Source of the DNA: Rhodohalobacter sulfatireducens
GTDB lineage: Bacteria; Bacteroidota; Rhodothermia; Balneolales; Balneolaceae
Length of the DNA: 64,000 bases
NCBI RefSeq assembly: GCF_022012475.1
Contig: NZ_JAKLWS010000001.1
Span: 434,001 to 498,000, forward strand
Direction of reading: 5' to 3'
Position numbers and translations under genes: made by a program. Under the pieces are notes generated by a model. The model did no database searches and was not told where the DNA came from. It saw nothing but the letters and a program-made list of their open reading frames with translations. Shown here one piece after another: positions 43,436 to 52,174 of the stretch; position 1 is the first letter of the stretch; the number at the start of each line of letters is the position of its first letter.

Positions 43436-44338
43436 ATGAATAACTACTCACAAAAGAGAAAGATACACATACCAAAACTTTTAATGACCGTTTGTATTTC
43501 GCTGGCACTAAGTTTAGGTGTCTTTATGGCCTGCGAAGGGCCAGAAGGACCCGAGGGACCGGCTGGTGAACAAGGCCCTGAGGGACCTGTAGGACCCGCC
43601 GGTGAAGACGGAAGTATGATTTTGGCAGGAACGGGTGCACCCTCATCAGACACAGGTTCTATTGGTGATTATTACCTCGATAGTGATAATGCCGAACTTT
43701 ACGGACCAAAAGTAGAGTCGGGTTGGGGCACACCGCTTAGCCTCCAGGGGCCTCCCGGAGCAGATGGAAGTCAAATACATTCCGGAACATCAGCTCCTGA
43801 TGCAGGAATGGGACAACTCGGAGATTACTTTTTAAATACTTCAACGTTCGATCTTTATGGACCGAAAACTGAAAGTGGTTGGGGGACTCCCATTAATTTG
43901 AAAGGCACAGCTAACGTAATGTATTCTGAATGGGTAAATCCACAGCAATGGGAAGAGGGTACATTTAATGCAACCAAATATCGCTATTTTGATATTTTAG
44001 CAAACGCAATGACACAAGATATATTAGATAATGGTGTTGTTAAGGTTTATACAAATTTAAATACACAGTCTATTTATTCACTACCCATCGGTAAGGGAGA
44101 TACCCCCGCCAATCCCAATTATAGTTTCTTTTTTGAGTTAAAACCTCAGCAATTGAGGATTGGCTACATAAACCCAGACAATTCTACGACTCTTCCAATG
44201 GCACTAAATACGAATATAGATTTTCGTTATGTACTTATTCCAGGAGAGGAAAGTTTAGCTAAGAGAAAGGCTAAAAGTTTACCAATTGATCTGAACAATT
44301 ATCAGGAGCTTAAGAAATACTTTGGTATCCGGGACTAA
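43436..44338 (+). CDS. Collagen-like lipoprotein with tandem 50-residue module
   Basis: The protein is about 300 residues long. A basic start and hydrophobic stretch (LLMTVCISLALSLGVFMAC) ends in a lipobox-like Cys. About eight Gly-X-Y triplets follow (GPEGPEGPAGEQGPEG), then two copies of a module containing SIGDYYLDSDNAELYGPKV / QLGDYFLNTSTFDLYGPKT, each closing ESGWGTP and separated by a short GPPGADG. The C-terminal 120 residues form an unrelated domain. The frame is open to a TTG at 43337; starts at 43364, 43427 and 43436 are possible, and 43436 gives the best signal peptide. Similar Gly-X-Y linkers occur in surface lipoproteins. A terminator follows. Confidence 0.8.
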   Translation: MNNYSQKRKIHIPKLLMTVCISLALSLGVFMACEGPEGPEGPAGEQGPEGPVGPAGEDGSMILAGTGAPSSDTGSIGDYYLDSDNAELYGPKVESGWGTPLSLQGPPGADGSQIHSGTSAPDAGMGQLGDYFLNTSTFDLYGPKTESGWGTPINLKGTANVMYSEWVNPQQWEEGTFNATKYRYFDILANAMTQDILDNGVVKVYTNLNTQSIYSLPIGKGDTPANPNYSFFFELKPQQLRIGYINPDNSTTLPMALNTNIDFRYVLIPGEESLAKRKAKSLPIDLNNYQELKKYFGIRD

Positions 44339-44361
44339 AAAGTAGATTTCATTTTTTATTG

Positions 44362-44392
44362 AAGCGGTGGGAAAAATTCCACCGCTTTTTTT
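44362..44392 (+). terminator. Rho-independent terminator after the collagen-like lipoprotein
   Basis: A 9-bp perfect stem AAGCGGTGG (44362-44370) / CCACCGCTT (44379-44387) with an 8-base loop runs into a T-tract, 24 bases after the stop codon. Confidence 0.9.
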
Positions 44393-44644
44393 AATAATAG
44401 CAGTGAATAGATAAAACGTGTTTTACGGTTAAGATTTATCCAAGGAGTGTCAACCTCCGAACATGGGGGAAATTCATCCGATTTTGACTCAATCACACTA
44501 CGTGTAAATAGATTGATTATATATCGTATTACATCAATCGTAATATTCACACATCTATTTATGGGAAATTTCCCTATACAAAATAATCCCCATCCAATTT
44601 ATAATTCAGGTAAGACATTAAATTGGAAAAATTAGAGAGAGAAT
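44393..44644. other. Intergenic stretch with palindrome GGGAAATTTCCC
   Basis: No gene is seen. The 12-base perfect palindrome at 44563-44574 lies 71 bases before the membrane protein pair and could be an operator. The rest is AT-rich. Confidence 0.35.
44563..44574. promoter_or_regulatory. Palindrome GGGAAATTTCCC, possible operator
   Basis: The perfect 12-base palindrome sits in the promoter-distance region of the gene at 44645. No regulator gene is adjacent, so assignment is weak. Confidence 0.25.
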
Positions 44645-45064
44645 ATGAAAAAACTATTAAAAAGAATACTTAGCATTTTAGTCGGGTTCCAGGGGCTCAG
44701 TGGTTTGGCAGGAGGATTTGGTTTAATGCTGGACCCCACCGGCGAGTCCTTAGGAATTCCACAGAGATGGTTGGCAAATTCTATGTTTGATACCTATTTC
44801 ATTCCCGGAGTGATACTTTTCGTTGTGTTGGGGATCTTCCCGATGATCTGTTATGCCGGATTGTGGAAACAGAAAAGCTGGGCAATTAGCGGTTCTTTTG
44901 TAACAGGCGTAGCGCTTGTGATTTGGATCGTCGTTGAAATATATATGATCGGTTATCAATCAAAGCCTCCTCTTCAACTGATTTATGGGGTGACCGGCGT
45001 ACTCATTACCCTGGTTTCATGGATTCGCATGGTTGACCGGCCAGAGACAACTTCAACGCCATGA
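44645..45064 (+). CDS. Small four-helix membrane protein of unknown function
   Basis: The 139-residue protein has four predicted membrane segments (about 8-28, 50-70, 78-100 and 107-127) and no recognised motif. GAGAGAG lies 8 bases before the ATG. Its last 4 bases (ATGA) overlap the start of the next gene, so the two are translated as a pair and probably function together. Confidence 0.7.
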   Translation: MKKLLKRILSILVGFQGLSGLAGGFGLMLDPTGESLGIPQRWLANSMFDTYFIPGVILFVVLGIFPMICYAGLWKQKSWAISGSFVTGVALVIWIVVEIYMIGYQSKPPLQLIYGVTGVLITLVSWIRMVDRPETTSTP

Positions 45065-45921
45065 AGTATCAAAAACCTGTTACGGTACTGGTTCTGCTTA
45101 TAACGATTATGGCGGGTGTTGCATCGTCGATTGGGATCTTTTCAACCGGAGGTCCCGGCCCATATGAATATGAGTCGATCAGGGGAGAGACGGTTCAAAT
45201 TTACGGTGAGGGGCTGTACAGGCAGATGTCAGAAGATGTAGCTCCCCAGGGCATTGCACAGGATTATGTGACTCTTTTCATTGCGATACCGTTTCTATGG
45301 ATATCGTTTTTCCGGGCTCGAACCGGATCGCTGAGAGGACGATTTTTACTGGCTGGTGCACTTGGTTACTTTTTGGTTACTTACCTGTTTTACTTGGTTA
45401 TGGGAATGTACAACATTCTATTTTTGCTGTATGCAGCCCTGCTTGGAACCTCGTTTTTTGGTTTATCCCTGGTGATGCTTTCTTTTGATGTGAAGGAACT
45501 ACTGGGTCGATTTTCGGAGAATACACCGGTAAAACTACCGGGCGGATTTCTGATCCTGAATACACTGGCAATTGCCATGCTGTGGCTCGGTGTGGTTATT
45601 CCGCCACTTCTTGACGGAACTATCATACCAAAACAAACGGAGCATTACACCACGCTCATTGTCCAGGGTCTGGATTTGGGTCTTTTGCTTCCGCTTGCAT
45701 TCGTATCCGGAGTTCTGTTTATACAAAAAAAACCAATGGGATATCTATTGGCTCCTGTTTACCTGGTATTTCTTTGTATCCTGATGGCAGCTCTTGTTTC
45801 AAAAATAATCGCAATGGGATTGATGGGGCAAAATATCATCCCGGTCATTTTTATCATTCCGGCTATTTTATTAGCAGCAATAATATGCACAGTTTTGGTT
45901 CTAAGAAACATCCACGAGTGA
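45061..45921 (+). CDS. Polytopic membrane protein of unknown function
   Basis: The 286-residue protein has an N-terminal helix (about 7-27), a periplasmic loop of about 50 residues with GPYEYESIRGETVQIYGEGLYRQMSED, then seven or eight further membrane helices. No catalytic motif is visible. The start overlaps the preceding small membrane protein gene by 4 bases. Function not assigned. Confidence 0.72.
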   Translation: MKYQKPVTVLVLLITIMAGVASSIGIFSTGGPGPYEYESIRGETVQIYGEGLYRQMSEDVAPQGIAQDYVTLFIAIPFLWISFFRARTGSLRGRFLLAGALGYFLVTYLFYLVMGMYNILFLLYAALLGTSFFGLSLVMLSFDVKELLGRFSENTPVKLPGGFLILNTLAIAMLWLGVVIPPLLDGTIIPKQTEHYTTLIVQGLDLGLLLPLAFVSGVLFIQKKPMGYLLAPVYLVFLCILMAALVSKIIAMGLMGQNIIPVIFIIPAILLAAIICTVLVLRNIHE

Positions 45922-46407
45922 TAAAAAATCAGCTTTAAAGTTGTCTTGGCAGAAGTTCGCATTCTTAGTCTTTAATAGTGCTTTGTTAGGATAATTATTG
46001 AAGATAAAATTGTGACATTTGAAAGTTTTCTAATGCTGAAATTGAATCCATTGATCATTTCAAAATGAAAAATCTGTGTTACGTACCGGTGATTTTGTGA
46101 TTTTAGTAATTCTAAAAAGAGGTATTTGTCGGATAAGATGGATAATCAGCATTATCCCCACAGATATTAATTTTACTTCTTTTTATCATATAATGTTAGT
46201 TCGAAATAATGATGAATGTAATAATTGAATACGTCACATTTCGACTCTCCGGCGCTTCGGGGCAGGCAGTTCCGACCAAAACGGCCTGAACTGCGCCTGT
46301 ACTCCAAATCTAGGTGCAGGCGGGCTCAAACTGACGATCTTCATTAAATTTATATCGAGCTGACCTTAATTATAATTGTTCATCAATAAAACGTAGGTCA
46401 AAAAGTC
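45922..46407. other. AT-rich intergenic stretch
   Basis: The 486 bases have no convincing gene. A GC-rich patch near 46237-46335 (CCGGCGCTTCGGGGCAGGCAG, then CAGTTC...GAACTG able to pair) looks like an intergenic repeat. Confidence 0.45.
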
Positions 46408-46818
46408 ATGAGACAGATATTTATTCTTTCAATCTTGGGAATGCTGCTATTTACAGGTTGTACGAATTCGGGCGCATTTCTTGCTGCAAACCAGACAATT
46501 GTAAACCTTGAAGAAGGGAATTACTCTATTGCAGCAACGAATGTTACCGGAGAAGCAGAAGCCGGGTATATCCTGGGACTTAGTTATTCAACGGGCCTGA
46601 CCGCCAACACTTTTGCTTTGGCAAGGGTAGATGGAACCGATAAGCTCTACACCGATGCTCTTGAAAACCTCTGGGCAAATTATGAAGCTGAGCATGGAGA
46701 GGTGGTAGAAGGCAAATTGGCTCTTGCGAATTTTCGCTACGACTCAGATATCCTGAACCTGGTTTTATACACCCAGGTAAAGGTTACTGTACGAGCAGAT
46801 ATTATTGAGTTCAGGTAG
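46408..46818 (+). CDS. Small lipoprotein, possibly DUF6567-like
   Basis: The 136-residue protein has a type II signal peptide with lipobox LLFTGC (Cys18). The mature part has beta-rich text (NQTIVNLEEGNYSIAATNVTGEA, then LANFRYDSDILNLVLYTQVKVTVRADIIEF). This resembles small lipoproteins of Bacteroidota described only as domains of unknown function. It lies alone between two gene-poor stretches. The family name is a guess; the lipoprotein call is firm. Confidence 0.75.
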   Translation: MRQIFILSILGMLLFTGCTNSGAFLAANQTIVNLEEGNYSIAATNVTGEAEAGYILGLSYSTGLTANTFALARVDGTDKLYTDALENLWANYEAEHGEVVEGKLALANFRYDSDILNLVLYTQVKVTVRADIIEFR

Positions 46819-47765
46819 AAAAATCTTCTCAATAAAGAGTGCATACCCGTTTTTATAACTACGCCGGTACAAGAGATGCACAATGGACTGATAGATCATT
46901 TGCTTTATAAATCGATGTGAGATTTCAAGGATTTAATCTTGGTATTGCTACACCGAGTACATAATGTCCGCATCCATTTGCCATGATTAACTCTCTTATA
47001 TGAGAGGGTTGCATCATATTGGTATTAGATCATTTAGTCAGAGTCTTGAGTACCGGCTTTTCTAGCTAACCTGAGTTCTATAGATATGAATGATTATAAA
47101 AACTGACAATTTTCAAGATCATTATATCGAATTTACACATACCGGGTTAATAGTCTTTGAGCTCACCTGAGTTCTAAATGAATTGAGATAATACATAAGT
47201 GATATCCTACACAACCTATTGCTTCCCCCGATGTTGAGAGAAAAGGAATATCTTTAAATCTTGAAACAACAAATCCCTGATTTTAATAAAATAACCAATC
47301 AATCTATCGCATTTTCGGCTCTAACAAAAGTGGAAATTTCTATCTAGAACAGGTAGAAGAATAAAGAGATGTATTCGTTAAGCAGATGAGATGCAATGAT
47401 ATCGTTTTGATTTGAAATTACATCAAACCATTCTATAACGAGAATGTAAGAAAAGCAGAGCCTTGAGTTTTAAAATTCAATAAAAAATGATTCTTTTGGG
47501 AGTGATTATGGAACACACTAAGTTTGACAATGGTTGAAAGTAATTCATTAGAAGCCCATACATTTTGGAAATGGGGTATAGAGTTGTTTAGAAATGAAGA
47601 CGATCTGTTTTGAAAATGATTCATAATGCAACCCCCAACATTTTCTTCAATGTACAGGAGGCTGATAAGTGATTAGAAATATTTTAAAATCAGAAAATAA
47701 ATTTGAGGCACTCATTGTGTTTGATTGACTGAGTGCGCTTAAGACGTAACTAATATTATAACACC
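46819..47765. other. Long AT-rich gene-poor stretch upstream of the FNR gene
   Basis: The 947 bases contain no frame with a ribosome-binding site and recognisable product. The base composition is visibly more AT-rich than the flanking genes. The last 50 bases hold TAATATTATAA close to the FNR start, a plausible -10-like box that would give a very short leader. The rest may be decayed coding DNA, but no parent gene could be recognised. Confidence 0.5.
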
Positions 47766-48710
47766 ATGCCTGATGTTAAGGATCTAGAAGTTCGCATACC
47801 GGAAGTTGATATGTTTCACTATAAACCCAATAATCCGGTAGAGGTACCCATCACCAAAAGTGAGATTTGTACTGTTTCGGCAAGTCCCAATATTGTTCGA
47901 CATATTGAATTTGATGTTTCCGGCACGTTACTTGAAAATAGCATCTTGCCCGGTCAGACTGTGGGAGTATTGCCCCCCGGAGAGGATGAAAACGGGAGGC
48001 CTCATAAATTAAGGCTATATTCAACATGCTCACCCACGGGCGGTGAATATGGAGAGGGAAAGATATATGCAACCACCGTAAAGCGCGAGATTGATGAGGA
48101 CTGGGAAACACAAAAACTTATCCTGGGAGTCTGTTCAAACTATCTCTGCAGCAAGAAAGCAGGAGAGAAAGTTCTGATGACGGGTCCGGGTGGCAAACAA
48201 TTTCTTCTTCCCGAAAATCCGGAAGATTTCAACTATATATTCTTAGCAACGGGAACCGGAATTGCCCCATTTCGCGGAATGGTTTTAGATCTGATGCGAT
48301 TGGGGATGACAAATGAGGTTATACTCTCATTCGGTTGCCCGTATCGAACGGATCTACTGTACAATGATCTCTTTGATGAGCTTGCTGAAAAACACAAAAA
48401 CTTTCACTATTTGAAGTCAATATCCAGGGAGGATCCCCGCCCTGATGGGTCCAAGCCATACGTGCAGTATTCCATCATTGATCAAAAAGCGTTGATGCTC
48501 CCTATCCTGGAGAAAAAGAATACCCTGATCTATGCATGTGGACTGAAGGGAATGGAAACCGGTATTTTCCAAATTTTAGCTATGTTGGGATTATACGATT
48601 ACCTGGATCTTAAAGATGAGGTTAAGGATGTAGATCCTTTGAAATGGTCCGAAAATCAGCTTAAAAGAAAAGTGAATCCCAGTGAAAGATTATTCCTGGA
48701 GGTTTATTGA
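47766..48710 (+). CDS. Plant-type ferredoxin-NADP+ reductase
   Basis: The 314-residue FAD enzyme moves electrons between ferredoxin and NADP(H). The family motifs are intact: RLYSTCSP (FAD binding), CSNYLC, ATGTGIAPFRGM (NADP phosphates), IYACGLKGMETGI and the C-terminal LFLEVY, whose last Tyr stacks on the flavin. This plant/cyanobacterial form is unusual outside phototrophs and some Bacteroidota. It converges on the 2-oxoacid:ferredoxin oxidoreductase genes (21 bases between stops), which suggests a shared ferredoxin pool. Confidence 0.93.
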   Translation: MPDVKDLEVRIPEVDMFHYKPNNPVEVPITKSEICTVSASPNIVRHIEFDVSGTLLENSILPGQTVGVLPPGEDENGRPHKLRLYSTCSPTGGEYGEGKIYATTVKREIDEDWETQKLILGVCSNYLCSKKAGEKVLMTGPGGKQFLLPENPEDFNYIFLATGTGIAPFRGMVLDLMRLGMTNEVILSFGCPYRTDLLYNDLFDELAEKHKNFHYLKSISREDPRPDGSKPYVQYSIIDQKALMLPILEKKNTLIYACGLKGMETGIFQILAMLGLYDYLDLKDEVKDVDPLKWSENQLKRKVNPSERLFLEVY

Positions 48711-48731
48711 TAATTAAGAGATCCTTTCGGC

Positions 48732-49748
48732 CTAATCAATTTCCCATGTATTGCCGCTGCGGAAAAGGTCATCAACATTTTTAAAGGGGCTTCCGGCCTG
48801 AACATCGGCAATTGCATCATGAACACTCTTTTCATAAGGGGTTGACTCAACCTTGCGGATAATTCCTGTTGCAACCGGAAATTCCGGCAATTTGAGTCTT
48901 ACAAGTGATAGATGCATGTTTGTGTCGGCTTCTTCTGCATCGTGAATAATCGTATTCTCCGCAGTTGTCTTTTCCAGGCGCATACCGCTAATTTTTAGCC
49001 CTTCGCTATTCTCTTTTCCAAACTGAATCGGTTTGCCGTGTTCCAGTATTACCTGGTTTTCATCCTTGGTATCTTTTCCTGTAATTTTTTCATGGATTCC
49101 ATCGGTAAAAATCACACAATTCTGTAGGACTTCAATAATGGAGATTCCTTTATGGTGATAGGCCTGCAGCATCACATCCTCGAGCATTTTGAGGTCGTTG
49201 TCGGGAACCCGGGCAAAGAATGTGGCACCTGCTCCAATAGCAATTTCACCAATATTAAACGGATTTTCATAGCTGCCTCCCGGGGCTGTTTTAGTTTTCA
49301 AACCAACAGGTGTTGTGGGAGATGACTGGCCTTTGGTCATCCCATATATTCTGTTGTTGAACACAACGACATTCAGATCGATGTTCCTCCGGCAGGCGTG
49401 GATAAAGTGGTTGCCTCCGATAGCCATTGAGTCACCGTCGCCGGTAAATACCCAAACATTCAGATCGGGATTTGCAAGTTTTGCACCTGTAGATACGGCA
49501 ATTGCACGACCGTGAATAGAGTGGATGCCATACGTTTCAAGATAGTACGTAATTCGGGAGGAACAGCCGATTCCGGACACACTCAAAATATTCTCTTTTT
49601 TGTGTCCCATTTTGGCGAAAGCATTCTGCATACTTGCCAAAATCAGGTGATCACCGCAACCGGGACACCATCGAACATCCTGATCGCTTTTAAAATCTTT
49701 TCTCGTTAATGGAGGTTGTACCTTATTTTTGACTGTTCCTGCCTGCAT
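48732..49748 (-). CDS. korB: 2-oxoacid:ferredoxin oxidoreductase subunit beta
   Basis: The 338-residue subunit binds thiamine diphosphate and one [4Fe-4S] cluster. WCPGCG near residue 30 supplies cluster Cys, and VFTGDGDSMAIGGNHFIHACRRNIDLNVVVFNN is the complete ThDP-Mg motif. It is most similar in layout to 2-oxoglutarate:ferredoxin oxidoreductase, which oxidises 2-oxoglutarate to succinyl-CoA and reduces ferredoxin; other 2-oxoacids are possible. It starts 2 bases after the alpha subunit stop, so the two are co-translated. Confidence 0.94.
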   Translation of the reverse strand: MQAGTVKNKVQPPLTRKDFKSDQDVRWCPGCGDHLILASMQNAFAKMGHKKENILSVSGIGCSSRITYYLETYGIHSIHGRAIAVSTGAKLANPDLNVWVFTGDGDSMAIGGNHFIHACRRNIDLNVVVFNNRIYGMTKGQSSPTTPVGLKTKTAPGGSYENPFNIGEIAIGAGATFFARVPDNDLKMLEDVMLQAYHHKGISIIEVLQNCVIFTDGIHEKITGKDTKDENQVILEHGKPIQFGKENSEGLKISGMRLEKTTAENTIIHDAEEADTNMHLSLVRLKLPEFPVATGIIRKVESTPYEKSVHDAIADVQAGSPFKNVDDLFRSGNTWEID

Positions 49749-49750
49749 AC

Positions 49751-51598
49751 CTACTCCGATAAGAGATTAATAATTTGAGCCTTGATTTCCGATGTAAAGA
49801 AAGGTTGACCCTGAATTTTGTTAAACTGCCTGAAAGAAAATTCAGAAAACTTACTTTTAAGATAATTTACAAACTGTCCATTGTTCAATTCACAAACCAA
49901 AATCTGATCGTAATTTTGAAAAATCTCCTCAGTATTTTCAGGAAGGGGATAAATGTAGTTGAAGTGAGTAAATGCGATATCTGTTTCTCCGTCATCCATC
50001 AGCTCAGTAACGGCTGTATTGATAGCCCCATGGGTACTGCCCCAACCAACCACGAGGAGTTTGCCGGAGTCAGGACCAATCACTTTTTGTTTTGGTAATT
50101 TTTTAGCGATCCGCTGAATCTTCTCTTCACGGATTTTTGTCATTTTCTCATGATTCAGAGGTTCGTAGGACAGGTTACCGGTGATCTCTTTTTTCTCCAG
50201 CCCGCCAATCCTGTGTTCGAATCCTTTGTCGCCGGGTGCCATCCAGTAGCGGTTCAAAAATTCCGGGTCACGCATGTAAGGTTCCCACTCATCGGGTGGG
50301 CCTTCAAATCTTGGAATGTTAATCTCATCCAGATCCTCTTTTTCCGGAATTCGCCAGGGGCTTGTTCCGCTTGAGAGATAGGAATCGGAAAGCATAAGTA
50401 CCGGGGTAACATGCTCCAATGCAATTTTTGCGGCCTCATAACTGTAGTAAAAGCAATCATCAGGCGAACTTGCCGCAATTATTACCATGGGGGCATCACC
50501 GTGCCGCCCATACAAAGCCTGGTTAAGGTCTGATTGCTCTGTTTTAGTGGGTAATCCCGTTGATGGTCCGGCACGTTGAACGTTCACAATTACAAGCGGT
50601 AACTCTGCGATCACTGCGAGTCCCAATGCCTCAGATTTCAGGGATACACCGGGGCCTGATGTTGTAGTTATGGATAGATTTCCACTGAATGCCGCACCAA
50701 TTGCCGCAGTCACAGCAGCTATTTCATCTTCAGCCTGCAGTACAATCGCTCCCATGTCTTTCCGGTTGGAAAGTTCGTGAAGAATTTCTGAGGCTGGAGT
50801 GATAGGGTATGAGCTCAGGGATAATTTTCTTCCGCTTTTTTCTGCAGCTGCCAACAAACCCCATGCAACGGCTTTATTGCCATTAATATTTCGATACGTA
50901 CCTTTTGGTAGTTTGGCCGGAGGTACATGTACGGAATGGCCATAGAGCTCCGTATTATGAGCAAAATTATATCCCGCGTTGAGCGCCTTTGTATTCGCTT
51001 CTATCAATTTAGGTTTGTTGCCGAACTTCTTCTCAATAAACTCAATGGTTTTTTCTAAGGGCCGGCTGAACATATAAAGAACCACACCCAGGGCAAACAT
51101 ATTCTTGCTTCGAGTGATCTCTTTCGTTTGCAGGCCCAGGTTTTTCAAAGCCTCTTTGGTGAGAGAGGTGGCTGGGGCCCGAATTACGAAGTAGTCCTGG
51201 AGAGAACCGTCTTCCAGGGGGTTCTCCTCGTAATTAGCTTTCTTCAGATACCGGGATGAAAAATTATCTTTATCAGCAATGATAATTCCGCCCGACTTCA
51301 GGAACTGGAGATTTGCAGCCAGTGCCGCCGGATTCATTACAACAAGAACATCAACAGCATCACCGGGGGTATAGATTTCTGTACCCCCGATCTGGACTTG
51401 AAAGCTGGATACGCCACCAATACTTCCCTGGGGAGCCCTTATTTCAGCAGGAAAATCCGGGATTGTTGTTAAATCGTTACCTGCAATTCCGGATGATTGC
51501 GAAAACATATCACCCGTTAACTGCATGCCATCTCCGGAGTCGCCGGAAAATCGAACTACAACTTTCCTCATCTCCTGGGTTAATACTGTATCAGTCAT
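49751..51598 (-). CDS. korA: 2-oxoacid:ferredoxin oxidoreductase, fused gamma-alpha subunit
   Basis: The 615-residue protein combines the gamma domain (about 1-190, starting VVVRFSGDSGDGMQLTGDMFS) with the alpha domain (about 215-600), which contains SSYPITPASEILHELS, TTTSGPGVSLKSEALGLAV and VNVQRAGPSTGLPTKTEQSDL. This gamma-alpha fusion is standard in aerobic 2-oxoglutarate:ferredoxin oxidoreductases. It pairs with the beta subunit directly downstream. The ferredoxin gene lies 64 bases upstream on the same strand. Confidence 0.94.
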   Translation of the reverse strand: MTDTVLTQEMRKVVVRFSGDSGDGMQLTGDMFSQSSGIAGNDLTTIPDFPAEIRAPQGSIGGVSSFQVQIGGTEIYTPGDAVDVLVVMNPAALAANLQFLKSGGIIIADKDNFSSRYLKKANYEENPLEDGSLQDYFVIRAPATSLTKEALKNLGLQTKEITRSKNMFALGVVLYMFSRPLEKTIEFIEKKFGNKPKLIEANTKALNAGYNFAHNTELYGHSVHVPPAKLPKGTYRNINGNKAVAWGLLAAAEKSGRKLSLSSYPITPASEILHELSNRKDMGAIVLQAEDEIAAVTAAIGAAFSGNLSITTTSGPGVSLKSEALGLAVIAELPLVIVNVQRAGPSTGLPTKTEQSDLNQALYGRHGDAPMVIIAASSPDDCFYYSYEAAKIALEHVTPVLMLSDSYLSSGTSPWRIPEKEDLDEINIPRFEGPPDEWEPYMRDPEFLNRYWMAPGDKGFEHRIGGLEKKEITGNLSYEPLNHEKMTKIREEKIQRIAKKLPKQKVIGPDSGKLLVVGWGSTHGAINTAVTELMDDGETDIAFTHFNYIYPLPENTEEIFQNYDQILVCELNNGQFVNYLKSKFSEFSFRQFNKIQGQPFFTSEIKAQIINLLSE

Positions 51599-51662
51599 AT
51601 CCAGTTGTTTTTAATGATGTTGAAGAAGTTTGCATGGAAAAATCAGTTATAAGATAGAGTCA

Positions 51663-52013
51663 TTACCCGTGTAGTAATTCGAATCTCTCTTCCAGTACAT
51701 CTTCGCTGTCCTCATGATCCGGGTCGGGAATAATACATTCCGGAACCGGGCAAAAAGCGATGCACTGTTCTTCATCATGGAATCCATGACATTCGGTACA
51801 TTTATCGGGCACAATGAAATAAAACTCGTCTGAAAGAGGTTCCTGCATTTCATCGGCATCAACTTCGTTTCCGTTCAATAGAGTTACTGAACCTGTAAGT
51901 TCGGTTCCCTCGGCCATAGACCATTCCGCACCGGGTTCGTAAATTGCCTGATTCGGGCATTCGGGTTCGCAAGCTGCACAATTAATACATGTGTCTGTTA
52001 TTAATACTGCCAT
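51663..52013 (-). CDS. 2[4Fe-4S] ferredoxin with long inter-cluster insert
   Basis: The 116-residue electron carrier has first cluster motif Cys9-x2-Cys12-x2-Cys15-x3-Cys19 and second Cys72-x2-Cys75-x8-Cys84-x3-Cys88, followed by Cys93. The 8-residue spacing in the second motif is that of the Allochromatium-type ferredoxins, which have unusually low potentials. About 50 residues separate the clusters, against a few in small ferredoxins. It is encoded just before the 2-oxoacid oxidoreductase genes and close to PFOR, so it is the likely acceptor of both. Confidence 0.92.
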   Translation of the reverse strand: MAVLITDTCINCAACEPECPNQAIYEPGAEWSMAEGTELTGSVTLLNGNEVDADEMQEPLSDEFYFIVPDKCTECHGFHDEEQCIAFCPVPECIIPDPDHEDSEDVLEERFELLHG

Positions 52014-52174
52014 GATATTTTAATTTTTTAAAGTTTTTGTATTCAAGTTTTTTTCTCTCAAAAGCTATTTTAGATATTTGGACAAAAAACTCTTTTATAA
52101 TTTAATTAAAAGTTTGAGATTGAACAATAATCTTGAGCTCTGGTTGTAATTTAGAATCAGTATATATTAAAGTG

